Positions 50,535 to 59,426 of a stretch of 64,000 nucleotides of DNA are shown piece by piece (positions within the stretch are counted from its first letter, which is position 1; every line of letters begins with the position of its first letter). The notes under the pieces were generated by a model that searched no databases, had not been told where the DNA came from, and saw only the letters and a list, made by a program, of their open reading frames with translations. Made by a program: the position numbers and the translations under genes. This stretch comes from Paraburkholderia sp. Ac-20340 (lineage in GTDB: Bacteria; Pseudomonadota; Gammaproteobacteria; Burkholderiales; Burkholderiaceae): positions 62,001 through 126,000 of the forward strand of contig NZ_JAAGPR010000019.1 of NCBI RefSeq assembly GCF_017104965.1, written 5' to 3'.

Positions 50535-52025
50535 ATGTTTATCGGTATCGACCTTGGCACGTCGGGCGTGAAGGCGGTGCTGCTCGACCGCGCGGGCGAC
50601 GTGCTCGGCAGTGCGAGCGCGCCGCTCGCGGCGAGCCGTCCGCAGCCGCGCTGGTCCGAACAGGCGCCGCAGGACTGGTGGCGCGCCACCCAGCGCGCGC
50701 TGCACGATCTGCTCGATACGGTGCGCCGCAATGGCATCGACACGAATGGCATCGAAGCGCTCGGCCTCACCGGGCAGATGCATGGTGCGACGCTGCTCGA
50801 CGCACATGGCGAAGTGCTGCGCCCGGCGATCCTATGGAACGATGGTCGTTCGGATTCCGAATGTATCGAACTGGAGCGCGCCGCGCCGGAACTGCACGCG
50901 CTGGCGGGCAATCTGGCGATGCCGGGTTTCACCGCGCCCAAGCTGCTGTGGGTGAAAAAACACGAGCCGGAGATTTTCGCGCGGATCGCGCATGTGCTGC
51001 TGCCGAAGGACTATTTACGCTGGCTGCTGACGGGCGTGTTCGCGACCGATCCTTCGGATGCGGCCGGAACGCTGTGGCTCGACGTGGCGAAGCGCGACTA
51101 TAGCGACGCGTTGCTATCCGCCTGCGGCCTCACGCGCGCGCAGATGCCGGACGTGTTCGAAGGCAACCAGGTCACGGGCAAGTTGAGCGCCGATATCGCG
51201 CGTGAATTCGGCCTGCGCGAGATTCCGGTGGTGGCGGGCGGCGGCGATAACGCGGCGGGTGCGGTGGGCGTCGGCATCGTGCGTCCCGGCGATGCGATGC
51301 TGTCGCTCGGCACGTCGGGGGTGTATTTCGCGGTATCGGACGGCTTTCTGGCGAACCCGAATTCCGCGGTTCATAGCTTCTGCCATGCGCTGCCGCAGAC
51401 TTGGCATCTGATGTCGGTGATGCTCAACGCGGCCAGCTGTCTCGACTTCACGGCGCAATTGACCGGTTACGAAAACGTCGCGGCGCTGCTCGCGGATGCC
51501 GAAGCGCACACGAACGCCGATCTCGATGCGCGTCGTCCCTGGTTTCTGCCTTACCTGAGCGGCGAACGCACGCCGCACAACAACGTCAACGCAAAGGGCG
51601 TTTTCTACGGCATGACGCCGCAAACTTCGCGCGCCGATCTCGCCAACGCAACGCTCGAAGGCGTGGGTTTTGCGCTGCTCGATGGCATGGACGCGCTGCA
51701 CGCAGCGGGCCTCGTGCCCGACACGATCACCGTGATCGGCGGCGGTTCGCGCAGCGCCTACTGGACGCAGATGCTCGCCGATATCAGCGGGCGCGCGCTC
51801 ACGCTGCGTGCGGGCGGCGAGGTGGGTCCGGCGCTGGGCGCCGCGCGCCTCGCGCATCTCGCGGTCGAACCCGGCGCGACGCTCGATTCGGTGTGTCCGC
51901 AACCACCTGTACTGGCGGTGCGCGAACCCGACGCCGCCCGCCACGCGTGGTATCGCGACGCGCGTCGCCCCACGTTTGCTTCGCTGTATCGCGCGCTCGA
52001 ACCGGTCTTCGCCGGCAGCGCCTGA
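50535..52025 (+). CDS. xylB: Xylulokinase
   Basis: A 496-residue FGGY-family kinase. The phosphate-binding loop is GIDLGTSGVKAVLLDRAG near residues 3-20, with GLTGQMHGATLLD next. The catalytic Asp lies in VVAGGGDNAAGAVG, and the family signature ending GGGSRSAYWTQMLADI is near residue 400. It phosphorylates D-xylulose to xylulose 5-phosphate, which enters the pentose phosphate pathway. AAGGATGGAGAC precedes the start. It is 69 bases after xylA. Confidence 0.96.
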   Translation: MFIGIDLGTSGVKAVLLDRAGDVLGSASAPLAASRPQPRWSEQAPQDWWRATQRALHDLLDTVRRNGIDTNGIEALGLTGQMHGATLLDAHGEVLRPAILWNDGRSDSECIELERAAPELHALAGNLAMPGFTAPKLLWVKKHEPEIFARIAHVLLPKDYLRWLLTGVFATDPSDAAGTLWLDVAKRDYSDALLSACGLTRAQMPDVFEGNQVTGKLSADIAREFGLREIPVVAGGGDNAAGAVGVGIVRPGDAMLSLGTSGVYFAVSDGFLANPNSAVHSFCHALPQTWHLMSVMLNAASCLDFTAQLTGYENVAALLADAEAHTNADLDARRPWFLPYLSGERTPHNNVNAKGVFYGMTPQTSRADLANATLEGVGFALLDGMDALHAAGLVPDTITVIGGGSRSAYWTQMLADISGRALTLRAGGEVGPALGAARLAHLAVEPGATLDSVCPQPPVLAVREPDAARHAWYRDARRPTFASLYRALEPVFAGSA

Positions 52026-52246
52026 GCCTTCGCTTTATCGCAGCACCGCAGTTCCCAGCCGTACCGCGTCACGCACCGCGCCGCCCCATTCACACGGGCG
52101 CGCGCGGCGGCGTGCGCGCTTGAACAGCCAGTCAAGTCGTCAATCGAATCGCCCGTTCCACCGTCACACCGCACATTCAATAACGCAACGACGCGCCGCC
52201 GCCGCGCTTCGCACGGCCAGCGCGCGATAACACGAGGAGTGGAGAC

Positions 52247-53275
52247 ATGAAGTTCGCCAAACGTCGTTCGGTTCTGGGTTCACTAGTTTGCGGCGCTGTG
52301 CTTGCGAGTCTGTCGCTGGCCGCGCCGCTTGCGCATGCGAGCAAGGATCACCCGGAAATCGGCTTCTGTATCGACGATCTGCGCGTCGAGCGCTGGTCGC
52401 GCGACCGCGATTACTTTGTCGCGGCCGCCGAAAAAATGGGCGCGAAAGTGTCGGTGCAGTCGGCCGATGCGAGCGAAGAACGCCAGATTTCGCAGATCGA
52501 AAATCTCATCTCGCGCGGCGTCGATGTGATCGTGATCGTGCCGTTCAATTCGAAAACGCTCGGTAACGTGGTGGCCGAAGCGAAGAAGGCCGGTATCAAG
52601 GTGGTGTCGTACGACCGCCTGATTCTCGATGCCGATGTCGACGCCTATATCTCGTTCGACAACGAAAAGGTGGGCGAGCTGCAGGCGCAGGGGGTGTTCA
52701 ACGCGCAGCCCAAGGGCAATTACTTTCTGCTGGGCGGCGCGCCGACCGACAACAACGCCAAGATGCTGCGTGAAGGACAACTGAAGGTTCTGAAGCCGGC
52801 GATCGATCGCGGCGATATCAAGGTCATCGGCCAGCAGTGGGTGCCGGAGTGGAGCGCATCGACGGCGCTGCGCATCACGGAAGACGCGCTCACGGCGAAC
52901 AACAACAAGATCGACGCGATCGTGGCCTCCAACGACGGCACGGCGGGCGGCGCGATTCAGGCGCTTGCCGCGCAGCATCTCGCGGGCAAGGTGCCGGTCT
53001 CGGGTCAGGACGCCGACCTCGCCGCGGTCAAGCGCGTGATGGCGGGCACGCAAACCATGACGGTCTACAAGCCGCTCAAGCTCATCGCAAGCGAAGCCGC
53101 GAAGCTTGCCGTCGATCTCGCGAAGGGTCAAAAGCCCGCGTTCAACGCGCAATACGACAACGGCAAGAAGAAGGTGCAGACCGTGTTGCTGCAACCGACG
53201 CTGCTCACGAAGAGCAACGCCGATATCGTCGTGAAGGACGGTTTCTATACGCAGGCGCAACTCGCCAGCCAGTAA
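52247..53275 (+). CDS. xylF: D-xylose ABC transporter substrate-binding protein
   Basis: A 342-residue periplasmic binding protein. A signal peptide (KFAKRRSVLGSLVCGAVLASLSLAAPLAHA) is cut before SKDHPEIGFC. The sugar-binding fold has IGFCIDDLRVERWSRDRDYF, SQIENLISRGVDVIVIVPFN and KVPVSGQDADLAAVKRVMAGTQTMTVYKPL. It catches xylose and delivers it to XylGH. AGGAGTGGAGAC precedes the start. A strong hairpin lies between this gene and xylG. Confidence 0.95.
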   Translation: MKFAKRRSVLGSLVCGAVLASLSLAAPLAHASKDHPEIGFCIDDLRVERWSRDRDYFVAAAEKMGAKVSVQSADASEERQISQIENLISRGVDVIVIVPFNSKTLGNVVAEAKKAGIKVVSYDRLILDADVDAYISFDNEKVGELQAQGVFNAQPKGNYFLLGGAPTDNNAKMLREGQLKVLKPAIDRGDIKVIGQQWVPEWSASTALRITEDALTANNNKIDAIVASNDGTAGGAIQALAAQHLAGKVPVSGQDADLAAVKRVMAGTQTMTVYKPLKLIASEAAKLAVDLAKGQKPAFNAQYDNGKKKVQTVLLQPTLLTKSNADIVVKDGFYTQAQLASQ

Positions 53276-53304
53276 CTGAGGCCTGGCCAGTCCAGCCATC
53301 CGGC

Positions 53305-53338
53305 GGCCCGCGCGCTGTGTCGTTCACACGCGCGGGCC
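53305..53338 (+). promoter_or_regulatory. Strong hairpin between xylF and xylG (mRNA stabiliser or attenuator)
   Basis: A 10-base stem (GGCCCGCGCG with CGCGCGGGCC) continues after a bulged C into TGTG/CACA around a 5-base loop. No T run follows, so it is not a standard terminator. It would favour high xylF mRNA relative to xylGH. Confidence 0.65.
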
Positions 53339-53360
53339 TTCAACGCGGGCAATCAAGCGT

Positions 53361-54914
53361 ATGACCGAACCTTTGCTGACGATGCGCGACATCGTCAAAA
53401 CTTTCGCGGGCGTCAAGGCGCTCGACGGCATCGACCTGACGGTGCGGCCCGGCGAATGCGTCGGCCTGTGCGGCGAGAACGGCGCGGGCAAATCCACGCT
53501 GATGAAGGTGCTCTCGGGCGTGTATCCGCACGGCACCTGGAACGGCGAGATCCGCTGGGAAGGCCAGCCGCTCGAAGCGCAGAGCGTGCGCGATACCGAG
53601 CGCGCGGGCATCGTCATCATCCATCAGGAACTGATGCTGGTGCCGGAGCTTTCGGTGGCGGAGAACATCTTTCTCGGCAACGAAATCACGCTGCCGGGCG
53701 GACGCATGAATTACGCGGCGATGTATCAGCGCGCCGATGAACTGCTGCGCGAATTGAACATCGACGCCATCAACGTCGCGCAACCGGTGATGAACTACGG
53801 CGGCGGCCATCAGCAATTGATCGAGATTGCCAAGGCGCTCAACAAGCGCGCGAAGCTGCTGATACTCGATGAACCGTCGTCGTCGCTTACGGCGGCCGAA
53901 ACGAAAATCCTGCTCGATATCGTGCGCGATCTGAAGCGGCGCGGCGTGGCCTGCGTCTACATCTCGCACAAGCTCGATGAAGTCGAAGCCGTGTGCGATA
54001 CGGTCAGCGTGATCCGCGATGGGCGGCATGTGGCGACCGAGCCGATGGCTTCGCTCACCACGGACCGCATCATCGCGATGATGGTGGGGCGCGAGATCAA
54101 GAATCTCTTTCCGCGCGAGCCGCACGAGATTGGCGAGGTGGTGTTCGAGGCGCGCAACGTCACCTGTTACGACGTCACGAATCCACGGCGCAAGCGCGTC
54201 AACGATGTGTCGTTCGCCGTGCGGCGCGGCGAGATTCTGGGCGTGGCGGGACTGGTGGGCGCCGGGCGCACGGAAACCATGCAGGCGATCTTCGGCGCGT
54301 ATCCCGGCAACTGCACGGCGACGGTGCTGCTCGACGGCAAGCCGTTGAAGATTCGCGCGCCGCTCGACGCGATTCGCGCGGGCATCGCCATGGTGCCCGA
54401 GGATCGCAAGCGCCACGGCATCGTGCCGCAACTGGGCGTGGGGCATAACATCACGCTTTCCGTGCTGGAGCGTTTTGCAAGGCACGGCCGTATCGATACG
54501 GCCGCCGAACTCGACACGATCCGCACGGAAATGCAGCGTCTTTCGGTGCGCGCGGCCAACCCGATGCTGTCTATCGCGAGTCTCTCCGGCGGCAATCAGC
54601 AAAAAGCCGTGCTGACCAAGATGTTGCTGACCGAGCCCAAAGTGCTGATCCTCGACGAACCCACGCGTGGCGTCGATGTCGGCGCGAAATACGAAATCTA
54701 CAAGCTCGTGTTCCAGCTCGCGAAACGTGGCGTGGCGATTGTGATGGTGTCGTCCGAATTGCCCGAAGTGCTGGGCATCAGCGATCGCGTGCTGGTGATT
54801 GGCGAAGGCGAGGTGCGCGGCGATTTCGCCAACGACGGCCTCACGCAGGAACACATTCTCGGCGCCGCGATCCAGAGTGCGCGCGCCCAATCTCTTTCAG
54901 CGAGTGCAGCATGA
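53361..54914 (+). CDS. xylG: D-xylose ABC transporter ATP-binding protein
   Basis: A 517-residue protein with two ABC cassettes. The first Walker A is GENGAGKSTLMKVLSG near residue 37, with Walker B LLILDEPSSSLT. The second cassette has the degenerate GLVGAGRTETMQ typical of sugar importers, a LSGGNQQK signature and VLILDEPTRGVDVG. It powers xylose import together with XylH. Its end overlaps xylH by four bases. Confidence 0.96.
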   Translation: MTEPLLTMRDIVKTFAGVKALDGIDLTVRPGECVGLCGENGAGKSTLMKVLSGVYPHGTWNGEIRWEGQPLEAQSVRDTERAGIVIIHQELMLVPELSVAENIFLGNEITLPGGRMNYAAMYQRADELLRELNIDAINVAQPVMNYGGGHQQLIEIAKALNKRAKLLILDEPSSSLTAAETKILLDIVRDLKRRGVACVYISHKLDEVEAVCDTVSVIRDGRHVATEPMASLTTDRIIAMMVGREIKNLFPREPHEIGEVVFEARNVTCYDVTNPRRKRVNDVSFAVRRGEILGVAGLVGAGRTETMQAIFGAYPGNCTATVLLDGKPLKIRAPLDAIRAGIAMVPEDRKRHGIVPQLGVGHNITLSVLERFARHGRIDTAAELDTIRTEMQRLSVRAANPMLSIASLSGGNQQKAVLTKMLLTEPKVLILDEPTRGVDVGAKYEIYKLVFQLAKRGVAIVMVSSELPEVLGISDRVLVIGEGEVRGDFANDGLTQEHILGAAIQSARAQSLSASAA

Positions 54915-56110
54915 CCCCTGACGTCACGACTCAAGGCGCGCGCGACGAGCAACTGGCCGGCGGCAACCGTCTCGGCCTGCGTTTCCAGCAACTGTTCGCG
55001 CGCTACAAGATTCTCGCGCTGCTGCTGGCCGTGGCCGCGATCTGGGTGTTTTTCTCGGTACTCACGCACGGCGCGTTCGTCACGCCGCGCAATGTGTCGA
55101 ACCTGCTGCGGCAGATGTCGATCACCGGCATGCTCGCGTGCGGCATGGTGTTCGTCATTATCGCGGGAGAGATCGATCTTTCGGTGGGCTCGCTGCTGGG
55201 TCTGCTCGGCGGCGTGGCGGCGATTCTCGATGTGAACCGTCACTGGCCGATTGGCGTGACGGTGCCGGCGGTGCTCGCGCTCGGCGTGCTGGTGGGGCTG
55301 TTCAACGGCTGGTGGTCGACGTATCGGCGCGTGCCGTCGTTTATTGTCGGGCTGGGCGGCATGCTGGCGTTTCGCGGCGTGCTGCTGGGGATTACCGGCG
55401 GCTCGACCATTGCACCTGTTTCGGATTCCTTTGTATTTATCGGGCAAGGTTATTTGCCGCGTATTGCCGGCGATGTGCTCGCGTTTGCGCTGTTCGTGCT
55501 GCTTGCCGTGCTGACGGTGCGCCAGCGCGCGAACCGCCGACGCTATCAGTTGAGCGTGGTGCCGCTCTGGCAGGACGGCGTGAAGATCGTCGGCGCGGGC
55601 GCGATCGTGCTGGCTTTCGTGCTGATGCTCGACAGCTACGGCGGCATTCCCGTGCCGGTGTTGCTGCTGCTCGCGCTGCTCGGCATCTTTACGTGGATCG
55701 CTACGCAAACCGTATTCGGCCGCCGCATCTATGCCGTGGGTTCGAATCTGGAGGCCACGCGTCTTTCCGGCGTCAATACGAACCGCGTGAAGCTGGCGAT
55801 TTTCGCGTTGATGGGTCTGATGTGCGCGGTCGCCGGAATCGTCAATTCGGCGCGGCTCGCGGCGGGTTCGCCTTCGGCGGGCACGATGGGCGAACTCGAT
55901 GCGATCGCTGCATGCTTTATCGGCGGGACGTCGATGCGCGGCGGTTCCGGCACCGTCTACGGCGCGCTGATCGGCGCGCTCGTGATGGCGAGTCTGGACA
56001 ACGGCATGTCGATGCTCGATGTCGACGCCTACTGGCAGATGATCGTGAAGGGCGGCATTCTGGTGCTGGCCGTGTGGGTCGATGTGGTGTCGGGGTCGAA
56101 CCGCCGCTGA
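54911..56110 (+). CDS. xylH: D-xylose ABC transporter permease
   Basis: A 399-residue membrane protein with about ten to twelve helices. It has GMVFVIIAGEIDLSVGSLLGLLGG and the EAA-like permease segment ending GGTSMRGGSGTVYGALIGALVMASLDNGM, both normal for XylH. It forms the membrane channel of the xylose importer. It overlaps xylG by four bases and is followed by the operon terminator. Confidence 0.96.
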   Translation: MTPDVTTQGARDEQLAGGNRLGLRFQQLFARYKILALLLAVAAIWVFFSVLTHGAFVTPRNVSNLLRQMSITGMLACGMVFVIIAGEIDLSVGSLLGLLGGVAAILDVNRHWPIGVTVPAVLALGVLVGLFNGWWSTYRRVPSFIVGLGGMLAFRGVLLGITGGSTIAPVSDSFVFIGQGYLPRIAGDVLAFALFVLLAVLTVRQRANRRRYQLSVVPLWQDGVKIVGAGAIVLAFVLMLDSYGGIPVPVLLLLALLGIFTWIATQTVFGRRIYAVGSNLEATRLSGVNTNRVKLAIFALMGLMCAVAGIVNSARLAAGSPSAGTMGELDAIAACFIGGTSMRGGSGTVYGALIGALVMASLDNGMSMLDVDAYWQMIVKGGILVLAVWVDVVSGSNRR

Positions 56111-56140
56111 GTTTTTGTCTGATGTGAAGCGGTGAGCCCA

Positions 56141-56172
56141 ACGGGCGGGACGCGCATCCCGCCCGTTTTCTT
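56141..56172 (+). terminator. Rho-independent terminator of the xyl operon
   Basis: ACGGGCGGGA pairs with TCCCGCCCGT around CGCGCA and is followed by TTTTC. The rest of the 369-base gap up to the Clp gene holds a weak TTGACA-like -35 at 56212-56217 but no gene. Confidence 0.9.
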
Positions 56173-56479
56173 TTGCACTTTTCACGCCGCAACAAGCCGG
56201 TTGAAAGCGCGTTGACACGTGTTGCAGCTTTGGTACGTGGTGTGCGGATTCCTGCCACAATCGATTCGTCGTGTGCCTCCGGCGCATCGTTCCGCTTCAT
56301 GCTGCCGGAGTTGCCACCGCCTGCCGCGGCGCCGCACGCTTCGCGCAATCCGCGTTGTCGTTCGCTGGGCCTCTATCTGTGCGACGCGCTGCCGCCTGTC
56401 ACTTTTCCGACGCATTCATGCAATGCGCCGTGCCGTTTCGCATGCTGCGAAACGGCATCGAACTGGAGACGAGTCGACC

Positions 56480-59341
56480 ATGCCAACCCTCTGCGAAATC
56501 TGCAATACGCGGCCCGCTGTCGCGCGCGTGACCGTGGTGCAAAACGGCCAGCGCAAGTCGATGTCGATTTGCGATTACGACTATCGGCAATTGATGCGCC
56601 ATCAGAGCATGATCAATCCGTTCGATTCGCTGCTGGGCGGAGGCGGTCTGTCGCGCTTTCTTGGCGGCGTGGACGGCGATCACGACGACGATGACGACGA
56701 TGATCACTACTCCGCCGAAGTGCCGCGCGAATCGGTGGACGCAACCGACGCATTCAGCGAGCAGACGCTCGAAATCCTGCAGCGTGCCGCGGAAAAAGCG
56801 CACGAGTTACGCCGCACCGAACTCGACACGGAACATCTGCTCTACGTGCTCGCCGATACCGATGTTTGCGCCGCGCTGCTCAAGGAATTGAAGCTGTCGC
56901 CGCAGGATATTCAGGGTTATATCGATCAGCACGCGCAAAAAGGCACCGCCGATCCTGACGCGCCGATCGACAAAATGACCATCTCGCCGCGCCTGAAAAA
57001 AGCGTTTCAGTTTGCGTTCCAGGCCTCGCGCGATCTGGGCCATTCCTATGTTGGACCGGAGCATTTGCTGATCGGGCTCGCGGCGGTGCCGGACAGTATT
57101 GCGGGCACCTTGCTCAAGAAATACGGCGTGACGCCCGAAGCCTTGCGTCAGAAGGTCGTGAAGGTGGTGGGCAAGGGCGCGGAAGATGGCCGCGTGGATG
57201 CGCCCACCGGCACGCCGACGCTCGACAAGTTCGGGCGCGATCTCACGGCGATGGCGCGTCAGGGCAAGCTCGATCCAGTGCTGGGCCGCGCGCTCGAAAT
57301 CGAAAACACGATCGAAGTACTGGCGCGGCGCAAGAAGAACAATCCGGTGCTGATCGGCGAGCCGGGCGTGGGCAAGACGGCGATCGTCGAAGGGCTTGCG
57401 CAGCGTATCGTCAACGGCGATGTGCCCGAAGTGTTGCGCGGCAAACGGCTGGTCGAAGTCAATATCAATTCGATGGTGGCGGGCGCGAAGTATCGCGGCG
57501 AATTCGAGGAGCGCGCCAAGCAGCTGATCGACGAGGTGACGGCGAAGAACGACGAGCTGATTCTCTTTATCGACGAACTGCACACGATCGTGGGCGCGGG
57601 GCAGGGCGGCGGCGAAGGCGGGCTCGATATTGCCAACGTGCTCAAGCCGGCGCTCGCGCGCGGCGAGTTGAGCCTGATCGGCGCGACCACGCTCAACGAG
57701 TATCAGAAGTACATCGAAAAAGACGCGGCGCTCGAACGGCGCTTCCAGCCCGTGCTGGTGCCCGAGCCGAGCGTCGAGCAGACCATCGTGATTCTGCGCG
57801 GGTTGCGCGACAAGCTCGAAGCGCACCACCAGGTCACTTTCGCCGACGATGCCTTTGTCGCGGCGGCCGAATTCTCGGACCGCTACATCACCTCGCGTTT
57901 CCTGCCCGACAAGGCGATCGATCTGATCGATCAGGCGGCGGCGCGCGTGCGTATCGGCGCGACATCGCGGCCGGCGGACATTCAGGAACTCGAAGCGGAA
58001 ATCGTGCAGCTCAAGCGCGAGCAGGATTACGCCTCCTCGCGCAAGCGCTTCGACGAAGCGAAGGGCTTCGAGACGCGCATCAACGAGAAGCAGGCGAAGC
58101 TCGAAGAGCTTACCGAAGCGTGGCAGCGCAAGACCGGTTCCGAAACGCTGGAAGTGACGGTGGCGTCGATCGCCGAGGTGGTCTCGCGGCTCACCGGCAT
58201 CCCTGTTGCGGATCTCACGCAGGAAGAGCGCCAGAAGTTGCTCAAGATGGAAGAGAAGCTTCGCGAACGCGTGGTCGGCCAGAGCGACGCCGTGGTGGCG
58301 GTGAGCGACGCCGTGCGGCTCTCGCGCGCGGGACTTGGCCAGGAACATCGGCCGATTGCGACCTTCCTGTTCCTTGGGCCGACCGGCGTGGGCAAGACGG
58401 AACTGGCGAAGGCGCTCGCGGAAACCGTATTCGGCGACGAACAGTCGATCATCCGCATCGACATGAGCGAGTATATGGAGCGCCATACGGTCGCGCGGCT
58501 GATCGGCGCGCCGCCGGGATACGTGGGCTACGACGAAGGCGGCCAGTTGACCGAGCGCGTGCGGCGGCGCCCGTACAGCGTGATCCTGCTCGACGAGATC
58601 GAGAAGGCGCACCCGGACGTTTATAACGTGCTGCTGCAGGTGTTCGACGATGGCCGTCTCACGGACGGCAAGGGACGGGTGGTCGATTTCAGCAATACGA
58701 TCATCATCGCCACCAGCAATCTGGGCGCGTCCATCATCATGGAGAACCTCGAACAACCCGAAGCCGATCGCAAGAGCGACAAGGAAGTGCGCGGCGAACT
58801 GATGAAGGTGCTCAAGGGCCATTTCCGGCCCGAGTTCCTCAATCGCATCGATGAAATCATCGTGTTCCATGCGCTGTCGAAGGACAACATCCGCAACATC
58901 GTGACGATCCAGCTCGAGCGCGTGACGCGCACGGCGGCCGCGCAGGGCATCACGCTGAAGATGAGCGATGCGCTGGTCGAGCATCTGGTCGAAGCCGGTT
59001 ATCAGCCCGAATTCGGCGCGCGCGAATTGAAGCGGCAGATTCGCCAGGAAGTGGAAACACGCCTTGCCAAAGAGATTCTCGGCGATGCGCTGCAAACGGG
59101 CGATACCGTCGAAATCGGCTACGACAAGATCAACGACGAAGTGACCATCAACAAGATCGCCGTGCCCGCCGATATTCCCGAAGCGAAAGCCGCGAAGAAG
59201 GGCAAGGGCGACGGCAAGGCCGCGAAACCCGACGTGAAGGAAGTCGCGCCGGAAATTGCCGCCGACGATCTGGAAGGCGATCCGCCTCCGCCGCCGCCGA
59301 AGAAAAATGGCAAGGGGAGCGGCAAGTCGAAATCGGCGTGA
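56480..59341 (+). CDS. clpG: ClpG/ClpK-type stand-alone AAA+ disaggregase
   Basis: A 953-residue Hsp100 protein. The N-terminal ~40 residues form a zinc-finger-like N1 domain (Cys5, Cys8, Cys31, with Asp34 where a fourth Cys would be), then a run of seven aspartates. Clp-N repeats follow at about 95-240. The first AAA has Walker A at 293-300 (GEPGVGKT), and the second at 633-640 (GPTGVGKT). A short coiled middle region lies near 500-560, and a Pro/Lys-rich tail ends the protein. Between TSNLGA and FRPEFLNRID I see no [LIV]-G-F loop for ClpP docking. This matches the ClpG/ClpK disaggregases that confer heat tolerance, rather than ClpA/ClpC. Confidence 0.82.
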   Translation: MPTLCEICNTRPAVARVTVVQNGQRKSMSICDYDYRQLMRHQSMINPFDSLLGGGGLSRFLGGVDGDHDDDDDDDHYSAEVPRESVDATDAFSEQTLEILQRAAEKAHELRRTELDTEHLLYVLADTDVCAALLKELKLSPQDIQGYIDQHAQKGTADPDAPIDKMTISPRLKKAFQFAFQASRDLGHSYVGPEHLLIGLAAVPDSIAGTLLKKYGVTPEALRQKVVKVVGKGAEDGRVDAPTGTPTLDKFGRDLTAMARQGKLDPVLGRALEIENTIEVLARRKKNNPVLIGEPGVGKTAIVEGLAQRIVNGDVPEVLRGKRLVEVNINSMVAGAKYRGEFEERAKQLIDEVTAKNDELILFIDELHTIVGAGQGGGEGGLDIANVLKPALARGELSLIGATTLNEYQKYIEKDAALERRFQPVLVPEPSVEQTIVILRGLRDKLEAHHQVTFADDAFVAAAEFSDRYITSRFLPDKAIDLIDQAAARVRIGATSRPADIQELEAEIVQLKREQDYASSRKRFDEAKGFETRINEKQAKLEELTEAWQRKTGSETLEVTVASIAEVVSRLTGIPVADLTQEERQKLLKMEEKLRERVVGQSDAVVAVSDAVRLSRAGLGQEHRPIATFLFLGPTGVGKTELAKALAETVFGDEQSIIRIDMSEYMERHTVARLIGAPPGYVGYDEGGQLTERVRRRPYSVILLDEIEKAHPDVYNVLLQVFDDGRLTDGKGRVVDFSNTIIIATSNLGASIIMENLEQPEADRKSDKEVRGELMKVLKGHFRPEFLNRIDEIIVFHALSKDNIRNIVTIQLERVTRTAAAQGITLKMSDALVEHLVEAGYQPEFGARELKRQIRQEVETRLAKEILGDALQTGDTVEIGYDKINDEVTINKIAVPADIPEAKAAKKGKGDGKAAKPDVKEVAPEIAADDLEGDPPPPPPKKNGKGSGKSKSA

Positions 59342-59426
59342 TTCAAGTTCGATGTGAGCGCAGCGCCGTTCGTGGCGCTGCGTTATTTGTCGACGTAATT
59401 AATATGGATTACGTATCAATCAGGCA

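Noticed and set aside
56807..59095. Open frame of 762 residues opposite the ClpG gene
   Set aside because: Same composition effect; both AAA+ cores lie on the + strand.
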